Shown here one piece after another: positions 12,129 to 25,349 of a stretch of DNA of 64,000 nt. Position 1 is the first letter of the stretch; the number at the start of each line of letters is the position of its first letter. The position numbers were made by a program, and so were the translations under genes. Source of the DNA: Humulus lupulus (Eukaryota; Streptophyta; Magnoliopsida; Rosales; Cannabaceae); NCBI RefSeq assembly GCF_963169125.1, contig NC_084800.1, forward strand, positions 149,974,397-150,038,396, in the 5' to 3' direction. The notes beneath the pieces are model-generated. The model made no database searches and had not been told where the DNA came from. It worked only from the letters and a program-made list of their open reading frames with translations.

Positions 12129-12588
12129 TATTATTTATAACGGTTGAATATGCTACAATCTTTTATGATTTTCGAATACCCTTCAGTCTCATGTTACCTG
12201 CAAAGGCAAGAATTAGCATGACTCTGATAAAAATATGTATTAGTTATATATCCATAGTGAAGCCACTGAGAATAAGAGGAAAACAAATAAAGTATCAACT
12301 CAAATGCAGTCCACATTTGAGATCTAGAGGCTTTTGTTGGAGTCAGCCACTGAAAAGGACCTTTGAGGATCTACTGGTACAACACTCATCACAACAAGAA
12401 TAAGGGAACACTTGGAGAGATAGAACTATGACAGAAATAGAGTCCAACTATTTTAATTAATTTCTCTAGCTACTGATTTCCCTCAAAATTTTGATATTGC
12501 CAATGCAATGTTTACTGTTTAGAGTAATTTCCTTTCATTTTTGTTTTAAAAATATATATTTTGAAATAAGTGGTTTTCTTATCTGCAG
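12129..12588. other. CACTA internal spacer, no gene recognised
   Basis: Between the last ICME exon and the next exon-like block I find no homology. The reading frame at 12191-12403 shows no known motif. Confidence 0.35.
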
Positions 12589-12695
12589 AGGCCAACTTTC
12601 TGACTCGAGAAGCAAATGAATGGTACAAAGAACCTGCTTCAGCAAGCGCTTGTAGCCCTTCAGACGATTTCTCTCATGATTTTGACGATTTCTCT
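12589..12695 (+). pseudogene. Exon-like fragment of an unidentified gene
   Basis: A block preceded by a good acceptor (TTATCTGCAG) and followed by GTGCGT. Its frame includes ANFLTREANEWYKEP and then a serine/aspartate-rich stretch (SPSDDFSHDFDDFS). The borders and composition look like a captured plant exon. I do not recognise the family, and it need not come from the MORC gene that follows. Confidence 0.4.
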
Positions 12696-12890
12696 GTGCG
12701 TCTTTCAAAATCTCATCTATGGTTTTTAGATTTCAGTTTCATATTAATAAATATATATATTTGTTGAAATACATATGTTTATTGTTTGTATAATATTTAT
12801 TTATATATAAATATATATTATACTGTGCAAAGTGATGTGTTTATCATTCTATTTTCTAGCTTGCTTATATTAGCTTTGATCTTATGATAG

Positions 12891-12989
12891 TTTGATGACA
12901 TTGGGTCTCAAGGCACAAAAGTTATTATCTACAACTTATGGGCTAATGATGACGAGATTGTGGAGTTATACTTCGATACAGATCCTAAG
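12891..12989 (+). pseudogene. MORC: Captured MORC ATPase exon
   Basis: A clean 99-nt exon (33 codons) between a TAG acceptor and AAG|GTAACT. It encodes FDDIGSQGTKVIIYNLW followed by ANDDEIVELYFDTDPK. The G-T-K-V/I-IIYNLW signature lies in the GHKL ATPase region of plant MORC proteins, which act in gene silencing and immunity in the nucleus. No other ATPase motifs were found nearby, so this is one captured exon rather than a gene. Confidence 0.85.
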
Positions 12990-16425
<3,436 letters not shown>

Positions 16426-16561
16426 GTATGTTTATGTGGCTAAATTCTTTGTTGTCTTTTTTCTCCTTCTTGCTCTTTATGTTTTTTTTTCCGGCTAGCA
16501 GGAAGCTGGCTTTCATAGTTATCTCACATAAAATTTACTACTTTTAGGTTTTAGAATGTCA

Positions 16562-18305
16562 GAATGTTTGTTGACACTGCTCCAGAAGTTGAGGCACTGA
16601 TGGACACTACTCTAGAAGTTGAGGCACCTATTAACACTAGTACTTTGCATGAGACACCTACACTTTCACTTTCTATTCATCCTGAGCCACTAAAGGTAAA
16701 TTCTCTTATATTGTTTAAGAAATGATTATTTAACTTATACTGATTATAACATCATTGTAGAAAGATGTTAAGTTCAAATTATACGTTGGGCAAGGTGGTG
16801 ATGTTGTGGCTCTTAGACGGGTGGTGGCTACCAAAGGCAATGTACATGGGAAATTTTTAGCACTTGGTAACTATCGCGTGGTTATTGATAAATGTCTAGA
16901 TGGGATTGCGAAACTACCTGTCTTAGTTGGGGATGAGACAACTCTTATGGTTCATGCGGTCAACAGTTTTGTTCCTTGGCCATCGCATCTGATCATTTCT
17001 TATGATCATGAACAGGTAACAAAAGTTTTGATAGAAAATTGATTGTATTTTGTGATTTTTTATCTAACTTTTCTGTGTTTATTGTGAAGGAACCCAAGAG
17101 ACTAAAGAGAAAGAGGATTTCAGCAGCTTGTCTGCCAACACAAGACCTAAAACATCCTCCACTACAGCTTCCCACTACTCAAGAAGAGGTAGGATCAAGT
17201 ATGGCTAGTAAGCTGCCGATTATCTTCAAGGTTTCCATTGGACTTCCCATGTTTTTGAAGATACTTCTGGGTTCAGTTAAGTACGTAGAACCAGGATTCA
17301 TGATTGACATTCTTATGGAGACCAATATTATGGGTGAACAATATACCTTATATATCTCAGATGAGGATATAGTACACTTTGGACTTATGGAAGAAATCAG
17401 CGCGTTTTAGATTTCATTCTATATCAGGTAAATTTTAAATTAATAAACATTATATATTTTTTTCTTTTTAAGTATAAATATTATATCATTAACTTTCTGT
17501 ATGTAGTATAATATATTCCGAGTTGTGCGATAGATATATATCCCACTTTTTTGGTTTCATTGAGCCATCGTGGTCATTGAGAATTGGAACAAATATGGAT
17601 AATTGGGCTGAAATTATCTTAGAGCGTATCAATAACACAGTGATGGGTCAAACTTGGTTAATGCCATACCATTTATTGTAAGTAAAATTTTCATTTAATA
17701 TCAATTATACTTATACCTTATGATGTTTATTTTAATAGCTTTGTTTTAAATGCAGACGTCAATGGATGTTAGTGATAATTGATCCAGATGACGATACATG
17801 TTACTATCTTGATCCACTTAAAAAATCCCCTCCAAATGATTTGAAGAACCTTATGAATAGGTAATACATTTGAAACTCATTTTAGAATAGAATATGGTTA
17901 TCTGATATGGAAATAAAAAATTAATATGCTCATGATATTGATGTATATATAGTGTCTCTTCACACATTAAGCGAAAGACAGGAAGGAATGAAAAAAAATA
18001 CAAGTGGAAAATAGTCAATTGCCCTCGTCAAACATCTTCAGTAGAGTGCGACTTTTATATCATAAGGATGATGAAGGACTATTGCTTGAATGAGACACTC
18101 ATGCGATGATTAACTTGTAATGTAAGTGTATTTATTATTATTGAACTACAATTCTATTGAATTTAATTTCTAACTTAGTTTTTTATTTTGTGTTTTGTAG
18201 TATGGTGGGAAGAATATATATATACTTGGTGAAATTAATGAAACTCGAAATGAATGGGCAGCCAGACTTCTTGAGCGGATGAGTCATAGCTATGGTAACT
18301 TTTGA
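16562..18305 (+). pseudogene. CACTA-borne DUF8039 / Ulp1-like protease gene, decayed
   Basis: Likely exons are 16562-16695, 16761-17015, 17090-17410, 17507-17677, 17756-17860, 17953-18121 and 18201-18305, mostly with GT/AG borders. The second block (VALRRVVATKGNVHGK, then VHAVNSFVPWPSHLI) resembles the DUF8039 domain of plant CACTA proteins. Later blocks resemble the Ulp1/C48 cysteine peptidase: RQWMLVIIDPDDDTCYYLDP, then CPRQTSSVECDFYIIRMMKD. The nucleophile Cys (about 18050) and Asp are present, but the catalytic His position reads Gln (RQW). Stops after ISAF (17408) and at TGA near 18108 break the frame. Such proteases ride in plant CACTA and Mutator elements; their role is uncertain. Confidence 0.75.
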
Positions 18306-18534
18306 AATCAGAATTAAAAAATATACTAATTGTAGTTTTTAGTTAGCACTTACATAGTTATTCCAAGTGTATATTTTGTTCTTGTAATTTTTAAATTTGG
18401 AACATACTGAGTTCTATTGATTATTTTGTCTGCTTATTGATTCTGTCAGAACTATGTTGTAATTACACAGGAAATTATAAAGGAATATAGTGGTTGAAAA
18501 TAGAGAAATGAAAAAATTCTCATATTTTACATGG

Positions 18535-18865
18535 GACGTCGGTCTCCACAAAATTGTCGTCTTATGTATTATAGGGAACGATGCTTGCACATAAATTGTC
18601 ATCTCATGTACTGCAGAAAGATGACGCTTGAGTAGGAACTGTCGTCTCATTTACTGCAGTGGATGACGCTTGCACAGAAATTGTTGTCTTATGTACTACA
18701 AGAGACAACGTTTGTATAGGAACAATCGTCTAATGCACGACAAGAGATGACACTTTTATTTAAACCGTCGTTTCATGCTTTACATGGCATGACATTGCAT
18801 GGGATGACGGTACTAGAACCGACGTATGAGAGTCCATACGACGGTTTAAAACCATCGTCCCATGT
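18535..18865. repeat. Right subterminal repeat array of the CACTA
   Basis: About five to six tandem copies of a unit of roughly 42-43 bp, with starts near 18579, 18620, 18662, 18704 and 18747, in forms of GATGACGCTTGCACAGAAA then TTGTCGTCTCATGTACT. Each unit contains opposed GATGAC and GTCGTC half-sites. These are the usual binding region for the TNPA-type protein at En/Spm ends. Confidence 0.85.
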
Positions 18866-18881
18866 CAATTTTGTAGTAGTG

Positions 18882-19965
18882 AAAAGACGCGAGAAGGATA
18901 CTCTATCAAGCTCCAAGATATGTAGTAATGGATGGAACATTGTAACGACGAGGACATTCCTTGCCTCGACTACGGTGTGTTCTGCCAGAGGAGGCTAAAA
19001 CTATTCTGCAGGAGGTGCATGAAGGCTTCTGTGGGGATCATGCTGGGGGGAAAAACCTGACCTTAAAAATATTAAGGCATGGTTATTTTTGGCCCACTTT
19101 AACAAAAGATTCCATCTCCGATGTTCGAAAGTGTGAAAAATGCCAACGATTTGCCACAGTTGCACGAGCTTCGCCAGTCGAGCTAACAATGATCTCATCC
19201 CCGTGGTTATTTGCAGTATGGGGAATTGATTTAATAGGAGCTTTACCTATGGGAAAGGGAGGAGTTCGTTATGCGGTGGTGGCCATTGATTACTTCTCGA
19301 AGTGGGTATAGGCTGAGCCTTTGGCAACCATCACCTCAAAAAGAGTCCTTGACTTTGTGATTAAGAGCATTGTGTGCTGGTTTGGGCTTCTTAAGAAGAT
19401 TGTTTTAGATAATGGAATTCAGTTCGACAGTGATCTCTTCACTGAGTTATGTGAAAAGCACGACATAGTTAAAAGTTTCTCTTTGGTTGCGTACCCATAG
19501 GCCAATGGGCAGGTCGAGGCTGTGAATAAGACCCTCAAGGTGAGTCTTAAGAAAAGATTAGACGAGGCCAAGGGAGTCTAGCCTAAGTAGCTCCCGCAGG
19601 TACTATGGGCGTACTGGACCTCCCACCGGACTTCCACGGGACACACCCCTTTCTCCCTGACTTTTGGAAGTAAGGCCGTCCTTCCCGTCGAAACAAAAGT
19701 AACCACGTATAGGCTCTAGACATTCATCCAGGAATGGAATGACGAGTTTCTCAATGCGTCTCTCGACCTAATTGATAAGAAATGAGAGGATTCATAACTA
19801 CAGCTCGCGCATTACAACCAAAAAATCACTCGTTATTTTAACTCCAAGGTCAAAAGGTGTAATTTTGGTTTGGGCGACCTAGTCCTCTGAAGGGTCTTTT
19901 TGGCAAACAAGGACCCTAAAGACAGTATTTTAGGTCCGAACTGGGAAGGGCCCTATCAAATAGTG
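18882..19965 (+). pseudogene. Tat element 1 pol, second part: integrase
   Basis: Pol resumes after the CACTA. DARRILYQAPRYVVMDG-type residues follow the rejoined frame, then the integrase zinc finger (EVHEGFCGDHAGG, KCEKCQRF) and catalytic core (WGIDLIGALPMGKGG, AIDYFSKW, then an NG position for D-N-G). Stops include TAG near 19309 and several beyond 19490. The integrase C-terminus is recognisable to a GPYQIV match at about 19960, where homology breaks off into a truncated LTR. The pol 3' end and 3' LTR of this element are therefore missing. Confidence 0.88.
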
Positions 19966-21639
19966 CCCAAAACTGACCCAATCTTCCTTTTCTCTCACTC
20001 TTGTTTTCTCTAGACCTTTCCAAGGGAACCATTAAGGCTAAAACAAGGAGTTGGAGCTGTAGACTTGAAGATTAGCTCAATATTAGCTTGTGGATTCAAA
20101 CAGAGATTGAGGTAAGCTTTGAATTATGATTTTAGCCATTAAATTCTGTATTTCTTGGTTGAGTTTTAGTGTTCTTGGGTCTTTGAAGTAAAATATTGAA
20201 TTAGGGATTTGATGAGGTTTTAAGCTAGCTTTTTGTTGGGTTTTGTTGCTGGGAACACTTTAGAACTACTGTGATAGTAAAGTTGTGTTGTCTGTTTGAT
20301 TTTGAGTTAAATTGGCTGGGTTTTGGTTGAGGAAATGAGGGATTTTTCTGGGTTCGAAGAGGTCAAGCTGCGGCTCTGTTCTTGGTGAACCGCGACCCTC
20401 TAGGACAGATGGAGGGCCAAGAAGAAGGGCGGGCTGCGACGCCCCTTTGGTTGGGTCGCAACGCGTGTCTGAGATTTGGGGAGGCTGAGCCTCTGGTTAA
20501 GGCGGGCCGCGGCACAAGGCCATGGGGTCGCGACTCTTAGGGGGTTTTTGGACCCCGAGAAGGATTTTGGCTCAGGAACCCAAAAGTTAAGGCTCAGGAT
20601 GGGTTTTATCACCTGGATTGGTGGAATCCAAGGTCTCGGAGACTAGAATTATATCCCAAAGTTATTTAATGGATTAAAGCTTGATGGATGGATGTTGTTG
20701 ATACGTTGTGACTAGGTTTTCAGTGAGACTTGGACTAGGGGACTGTGCTCAGGATATCGGTGCTTGGGAAGCTTGGGAGACAGGTAAGAAAACTATTGTA
20801 CCCGTAAAGCAGGGTGTGCCCTTATAGTTTGTATTGCAGGGCACGACCCTATGTTATTGAATTGCAGGGCGTAGCCCTATTGTTTACATTATGTATTTGT
20901 TTAAGTATTTGTTGATTATATGCTATGTATTGCATATTTATGAATGAACGACGAAGGTCGAGAATGGCAGAAAGCTGAGTATGTCAAGGGGTCGGGAACG
21001 ACATTAAGCATGTGGAGTGCAAGGCCAAGTATGGCAAAGGGCCAGAAGCAGCATTAAGCAGGCGGAGCGCAAGTCGTTAGGGTGAGACCCTTCTTGGATG
21101 CTTGAGTCATCCTCACGGTGTAGACCGCGAACCCAAGGCCTGGTAAAGCGCTTGGGACGGCATGGCCGCTATGTGTTTAGTCTGTTGGCTGATTTGTTAT
21201 ATGCTGATTGATAGATATGCATATGTTGATTATTGCATTGAGTTTTCTTGCTGGGCTTCAGCTCACGAGTCCTCTATATGGTGCAGGTAAGGGCAAGGGA
21301 AAGGTCTACCAACCATGAGTATAGAAAGTGTGAAGCGACGTGTACATTTCGGCCTACCTAGCTACCACGGCCAGGGGTATTTTTGGGAGATGTTATGTAT
21401 TAATCTAAATTTTGTCATTTAGTCGACATTAATCATATTTTTGAGTTGTAAATATTTCTAAACAATTTTTTTGGATCCCAAATGTATAACGCTTTATAAT
21501 TCCAGTGAATGACTACATTTTCAAATTATATGACTTTTATTACAGTTTAGCCACACTTTTAACCTAAAACCTCAATTAGCGAGTTAATTGCACATTTTAA
21601 ACTCACTTAGTAATGACTCTAAGGAAGTAGGGCATTACA
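19966..21639 (+). mobile_element. Truncated chromovirus-type LTR
   Basis: The 3' end GGGCATTACA at 21639 and the internal blocks identify a + strand LTR of the same broad type as 52949-55687. It has a CCGCGG-rich block (20366-20535), TGTGACTAG then an exon-like segment (20715-20783) with donor GTAAGAAAAC, and the acceptor-like CTTGCTGGGCTTCAGCTCAC block with GGTGCAG ending at 21286. The 5' part is missing; it abuts decayed Tat pol at about 19966, so a deletion joined them. It ends inside copia protease sequence on the other strand. Confidence 0.78.
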
Positions 21640-21717
21640 GATATCATGGCCATCCTTAGACTTTTCAAAGGTTTTGAAGTCATCTCTATCATAAGTTAAA
21701 TGAATGGTGGCACAAGT
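21640..21717 (-). pseudogene. Ty1/copia protease fragment, distal part
   Basis: On the - strand this encodes HLTYDRDDFKTFEKSKDGHD, the stretch following the active site of a copia aspartic protease. It continues the copia polyprotein at 23579-24172 across the solo LTR. The rest of the element is absent because the LTR fragment ends here at 21639. Confidence 0.7.
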
Positions 21718-23578
21718 TGTTGGGGGGTTTTATGCCCTAATTAAAATCCAAATTCTTTGTAATCTCATTTTATTATCAATAAAAGAATAGAAATTATTTT
21801 TTGACTTGGTCAATCACTTTGCTCACATGTTTTATTTTCATGATTATTTGTTTAATATAAACTTCTATTAAATCCCGAGCATATAGCTAATCTTATTTAT
21901 AGTGAGGTAATCACAGTGGAATATAAACATGATTATATGTTCAAAATAAGTTAGTCCTAAGATTAGTCAGTGCACCGGATTTACATTGAATTTCCAATCT
22001 ACGATATGATCTACTTACACATTACAATGTTATGTTCTTTCCAGAACATTAGCAAAGTAGATAAGATCAGATGTATTTGTTACATCGGACAGGACCGATA
22101 TTGACAGTTGATAAGATAAGTAAACATACCGTTATTATCTATTCTAGTCTTATCATAAAGCTGACCATAGGTCAATTCATTCTCAATTCTGAGTGGTTAG
22201 TATTCTAACTGATTGTATTATTTGAGTTCTTTGACTTGTTCGTTACCAGCTTACCCTACGGACTAGCCCATACTTACATCTTGGGAACTCGGTAGTATAA
22301 TTGAGTGGGAGTGTTAATCATTGATATGAACATCTATAGCTTCTGATGAAGAATTGAAACGATGGTTTCCTTTTAGTTTGGTTCAAGGTGATAAATGATA
22401 GAGATCTCATTTCAGTAATTAAATTAGTTTACTGAAATATCATTTACAAGGAACTAAGTGTTTTAAGGATAAAATACAATGAGGGGTAAAACGGTATTTT
22501 AGTCCTATCTCATTGTAGACCGTCTATAGTGGATTGAGTGACAATTATGATTGTAACAATGGATAATTAATAGCGTATCTATATTTGTTATAGAGCGTTC
22601 TATGAATTCAAGAGTGCAATTCCGAGTCTATAGTGGAGTCACGAGGAATTAATAAGTTAGTAAATTTATTTTTTAGATTTATGATAACTTATTGGAGCTT
22701 GATTTCATAGGCCCATGGTCCCCATTGTACCTTGGATAAAATCATCTAGATAGTCTCAATTAATTGATTTAATCATCAATTAGAATTATCAAAGTTGACC
22801 AGGTCAATTTTGGATAGTTTCACAGAGTTGTGTAATTTTGAGAAGAAAAGTGAAATTATGGCAGATTTATTAATTAAGATAAATTGGTATCTAAATTAAT
22901 AAATAAGTTTAAATCAAGGTTCAAATTATAAATAATTAATTTGATAAATGATTTAAATAATTATTTAATTAATTAAATCAATAGAAAATAATACAGGCCT
23001 TGATTTTAAGTCCAATGGGCTTATAATCAAATGGGAAATTTCACGAGCCTATAGCCCATGATAATTTCGACCTAGGGCTTCAAAATGGCTATTATTTTAT
23101 TGATTTTTTAATTAAATTAAATTGCCTAATTGAGTCTATAAAAGGAGTGCTTAGAGAGAGGTCAGTAGGAGAAGTTTGATAAGTCACACGTTAGATTTTC
23201 TGATAGTTTGAGATTCTCTCTAAACACAAGTCCTTTTCTAAGTCTCTTTGTTATTTTCTCTTCTTCTCTTTATATCTATCTCATGTGTTGAGAATTTCCC
23301 ACACTAGTCTAGGTGGTTCTAAGGATACATTGGAAGATCGTGAAGAAAATAGAAGATCGGTTCAGTTTCTTGATAATACTCTGCGACAGAGAGGATACAA
23401 GAGTTAGAGAAACTGAAGGAAGGACTCTTTAATTCCGCTGCGTATACTGTAAGTATTCTATTCTTTTTTTCTCCTGAATTCAATTTTAGAAACATGTTTT
23501 AGGCTATCTCGTATTAATTTGTTTAATATTAGATATACATGAAAATAAATAAAGATCTTGTATAAGCTTTTTCCAACA
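21718..23578. mobile_element. Solo LTR, 1,861 bp, TSD CAAGT
   Basis: Runs TGTTGGGGGG...TTCCAACA with short inverted ends TGTTGG/CCAACA and a perfect 5-bp duplication CAAGT (21713-21717 and 23579-23583). There is no internal coding region. The sequence is of copia LTR type, unlike the GC-rich chromovirus LTRs around it. It interrupts the copia protease in the other elements' remains. Orientation is not assigned, because candidate polyadenylation sequence (TATCAATAAAAG) lies near the left end on the + strand while the TGTTGGAAAAAGC end reads on the - strand. Confidence 0.9.
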
Positions 23579-24172
23579 CAAGTATCATACCACCATCCTT
23601 ACAATTTTCCTTAGATGGCATTCAACTCACTGAAGGTCGCAACCAGCTCTTCTTCAGTTGTGTTGACCTTGAATCCATTGTTGTTGGACTTTTAGAACTT
23701 TAATTCTCTAGCCCTGTGACCACTCTTGCCACAAACAAAACAAAGGCATCACACCATTGAATTTCCCTTCAATATTCTTAGGGTCTAGATATGAATCCTT
23801 CTTTGATTGGTATCCCTTGTGGATCTTTCCCTTAGATTGAGAGCTCTTATTTATGGCATTAGCCTTGGGGTTCCCAACATTGGACTCATCCATACACTTT
23901 TCTCTAGAACGAGACTCTTCTTCAATCCTTAGGTGCTTTAGAATCTCCTCTAAAGATATCTCCTCATTCTTATGGAGAATCTTCTTTTTATAGCCCCTCC
24001 AAGATGGAGGCAACTTGGCTATGATCCCACCCACAATGAAGGATTCCAGCAATGTTATATTTATGGTAGATAACTTATTGACATTAACTTGTAGCACATG
24101 TACTTGGGGGATTAATCCACCAAATAATTTAAATTCCACGCATTGAGTTCTAAAGAATTTCTTGGTACATTC
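23579..24172 (-). pseudogene. Ty1/copia gag C-terminal half and start of protease
   Basis: The frame 24139-23708 on the - strand encodes the capsid tail of a copia gag (IIAKLPPSWRGYKKKI, then ISLEEILKHLRIEEESR), a lysine-rich linker and a worn zinc knuckle (PLFCLWQEWSQG for C-x2-C-x4-H-x4-C). Beyond a stop come VNTTEEELVATFSELNA and a protease start reading WYDTCATIH, where the usual D-T/S-G-A has Cys for Gly. Its N-terminal half is on the far side of the Tat insertion at 34560-34909. The two parts share the TSD CATTC. Confidence 0.85.
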
Positions 24173-24901
24173 TGTTGACGCAGTTCTTCGCCAATAGGTA
24201 ATTAAGAAAAGAAGAGAAAGGGATTAGTGCTAATGTTGAACCGAAACAGATATATGATCTTAGAAATGAAAAAGGTGACTCAAGACACATTTTTTAAGTG
24301 GTTCGAAGGTTAAAATCCTTCTACTCCACTAGTCAGTATTATTGCTATATACTGAATATTTGATTACAGGGTATTTCTTACAGGAGAGAATCCAACCCCT
24401 ATTTACTCCCAGGGTCTCCACATTTATAGGAGAAGGCACCTGGGAGTTGGTAAGAAGCTCATCCCGTGACCTTCTTACCTATCGTATCAACTCTGTGACA
24501 TAAGTGTGTTCAAATCAATAGGTAAGGAAATAATGGGCCGCACGACCCAATCCAGTCGTGGGTGTCTGAATACGCACGTTCCTGCTGCGTGTCCGAGAAG
24601 TCAGGGGAATATCAAACACGTGATGTCTGATATATGCACGTTTACCTTGCGTGTGTTGACTTTACAAAGGGTCATAGCCTCCAACTCTAGCTCATACCAC
24701 GAGCTGGATACTTAACTCGACCTTCGACCTTCAGAGTCCGGACTCAGTTCTTAGGCAATCTTGGCAATCCCTTGTGTTACCTCAAGCTAAGGAGGTATGA
24801 TCTTATGACGACAGCTCCAGTTTTGGGGATGTCCACGAGATAATCATGATTAGGCCGCAGCTCAGCTCGCTATTCAGCCCGTGGGAAAATCAGGGCGTAC
24901 A
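24173..24901 (-). repeat. 3' LTR of Tat element 2
   Basis: Reads TGTTGACG...GGGCGTACA in + coordinates. It differs from the 5' LTR mainly by lacking about 28 bp (a segment near 34123-34151 lying between GACA repeats). A polypurine tract suited to - strand synthesis lies just inside (24902-24925; GGGGCTTGGGGAGCAGA on the - strand). Confidence 0.93.
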
Positions 24902-25164
24902 TCTGCTCCCCAAGCCCCTGCTCGTGGCAAACGACGTCGTATAAGGCCACAGTAGGGGCTTTTAAGCTTCCCCATGAACCCTGCGCATTCCATATTTTAC
25001 GCAGGCGCCTAATATGTGGAACATCGTGGTTGGTGACGGTACGTCTTCCGAGAACCGCATTTAATGGCCTAGCCTATGCCCAGCCGTCGTTTTGTATTTC
25101 TAGTGGAGGGCCTTGGATCCCACATCAGGGCCATCCAACGACCCTCCTTACGTGATCCTTCACG

Positions 25165-25174
25165 TATATAAAAG
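25165..25174 (+). promoter_or_regulatory. TATA box for the antisense gene of Tat element 2
   Basis: TATATAAAAG, preceded by an ACGT-core stretch (ACGTGATCC, CACGTA) and followed by a pyrimidine-rich leader, lies 185 bp upstream of the first ATG of the + strand gene. It is inside the element and outside the LTR. The gene would therefore have its own promoter, opposite in direction to retroelement transcription. Confidence 0.7.
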
Positions 25175-25349
25175 GGGTGGCCACCCTACACATGGGCCAC
25201 CCTTTCATTTGAAATTTCTCAGAACTTCTTTCCTTCTTCTCTCTTCATCTCAGAAGAAAAAACCCTCTTCTTTGTGACTGCCATTCTCAGTGTTCAAGCA
25301 GCTCAGGCGTAAAGACTCCTTCAAAGCTTTGGAAACAAATACTCTGACG

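Noticed and set aside
24506..24715. 69-residue ORF also found at 34159-34368
   Set aside because: Both lie in the LTRs of Tat element 2 and are copies of the same non-coding sequence.
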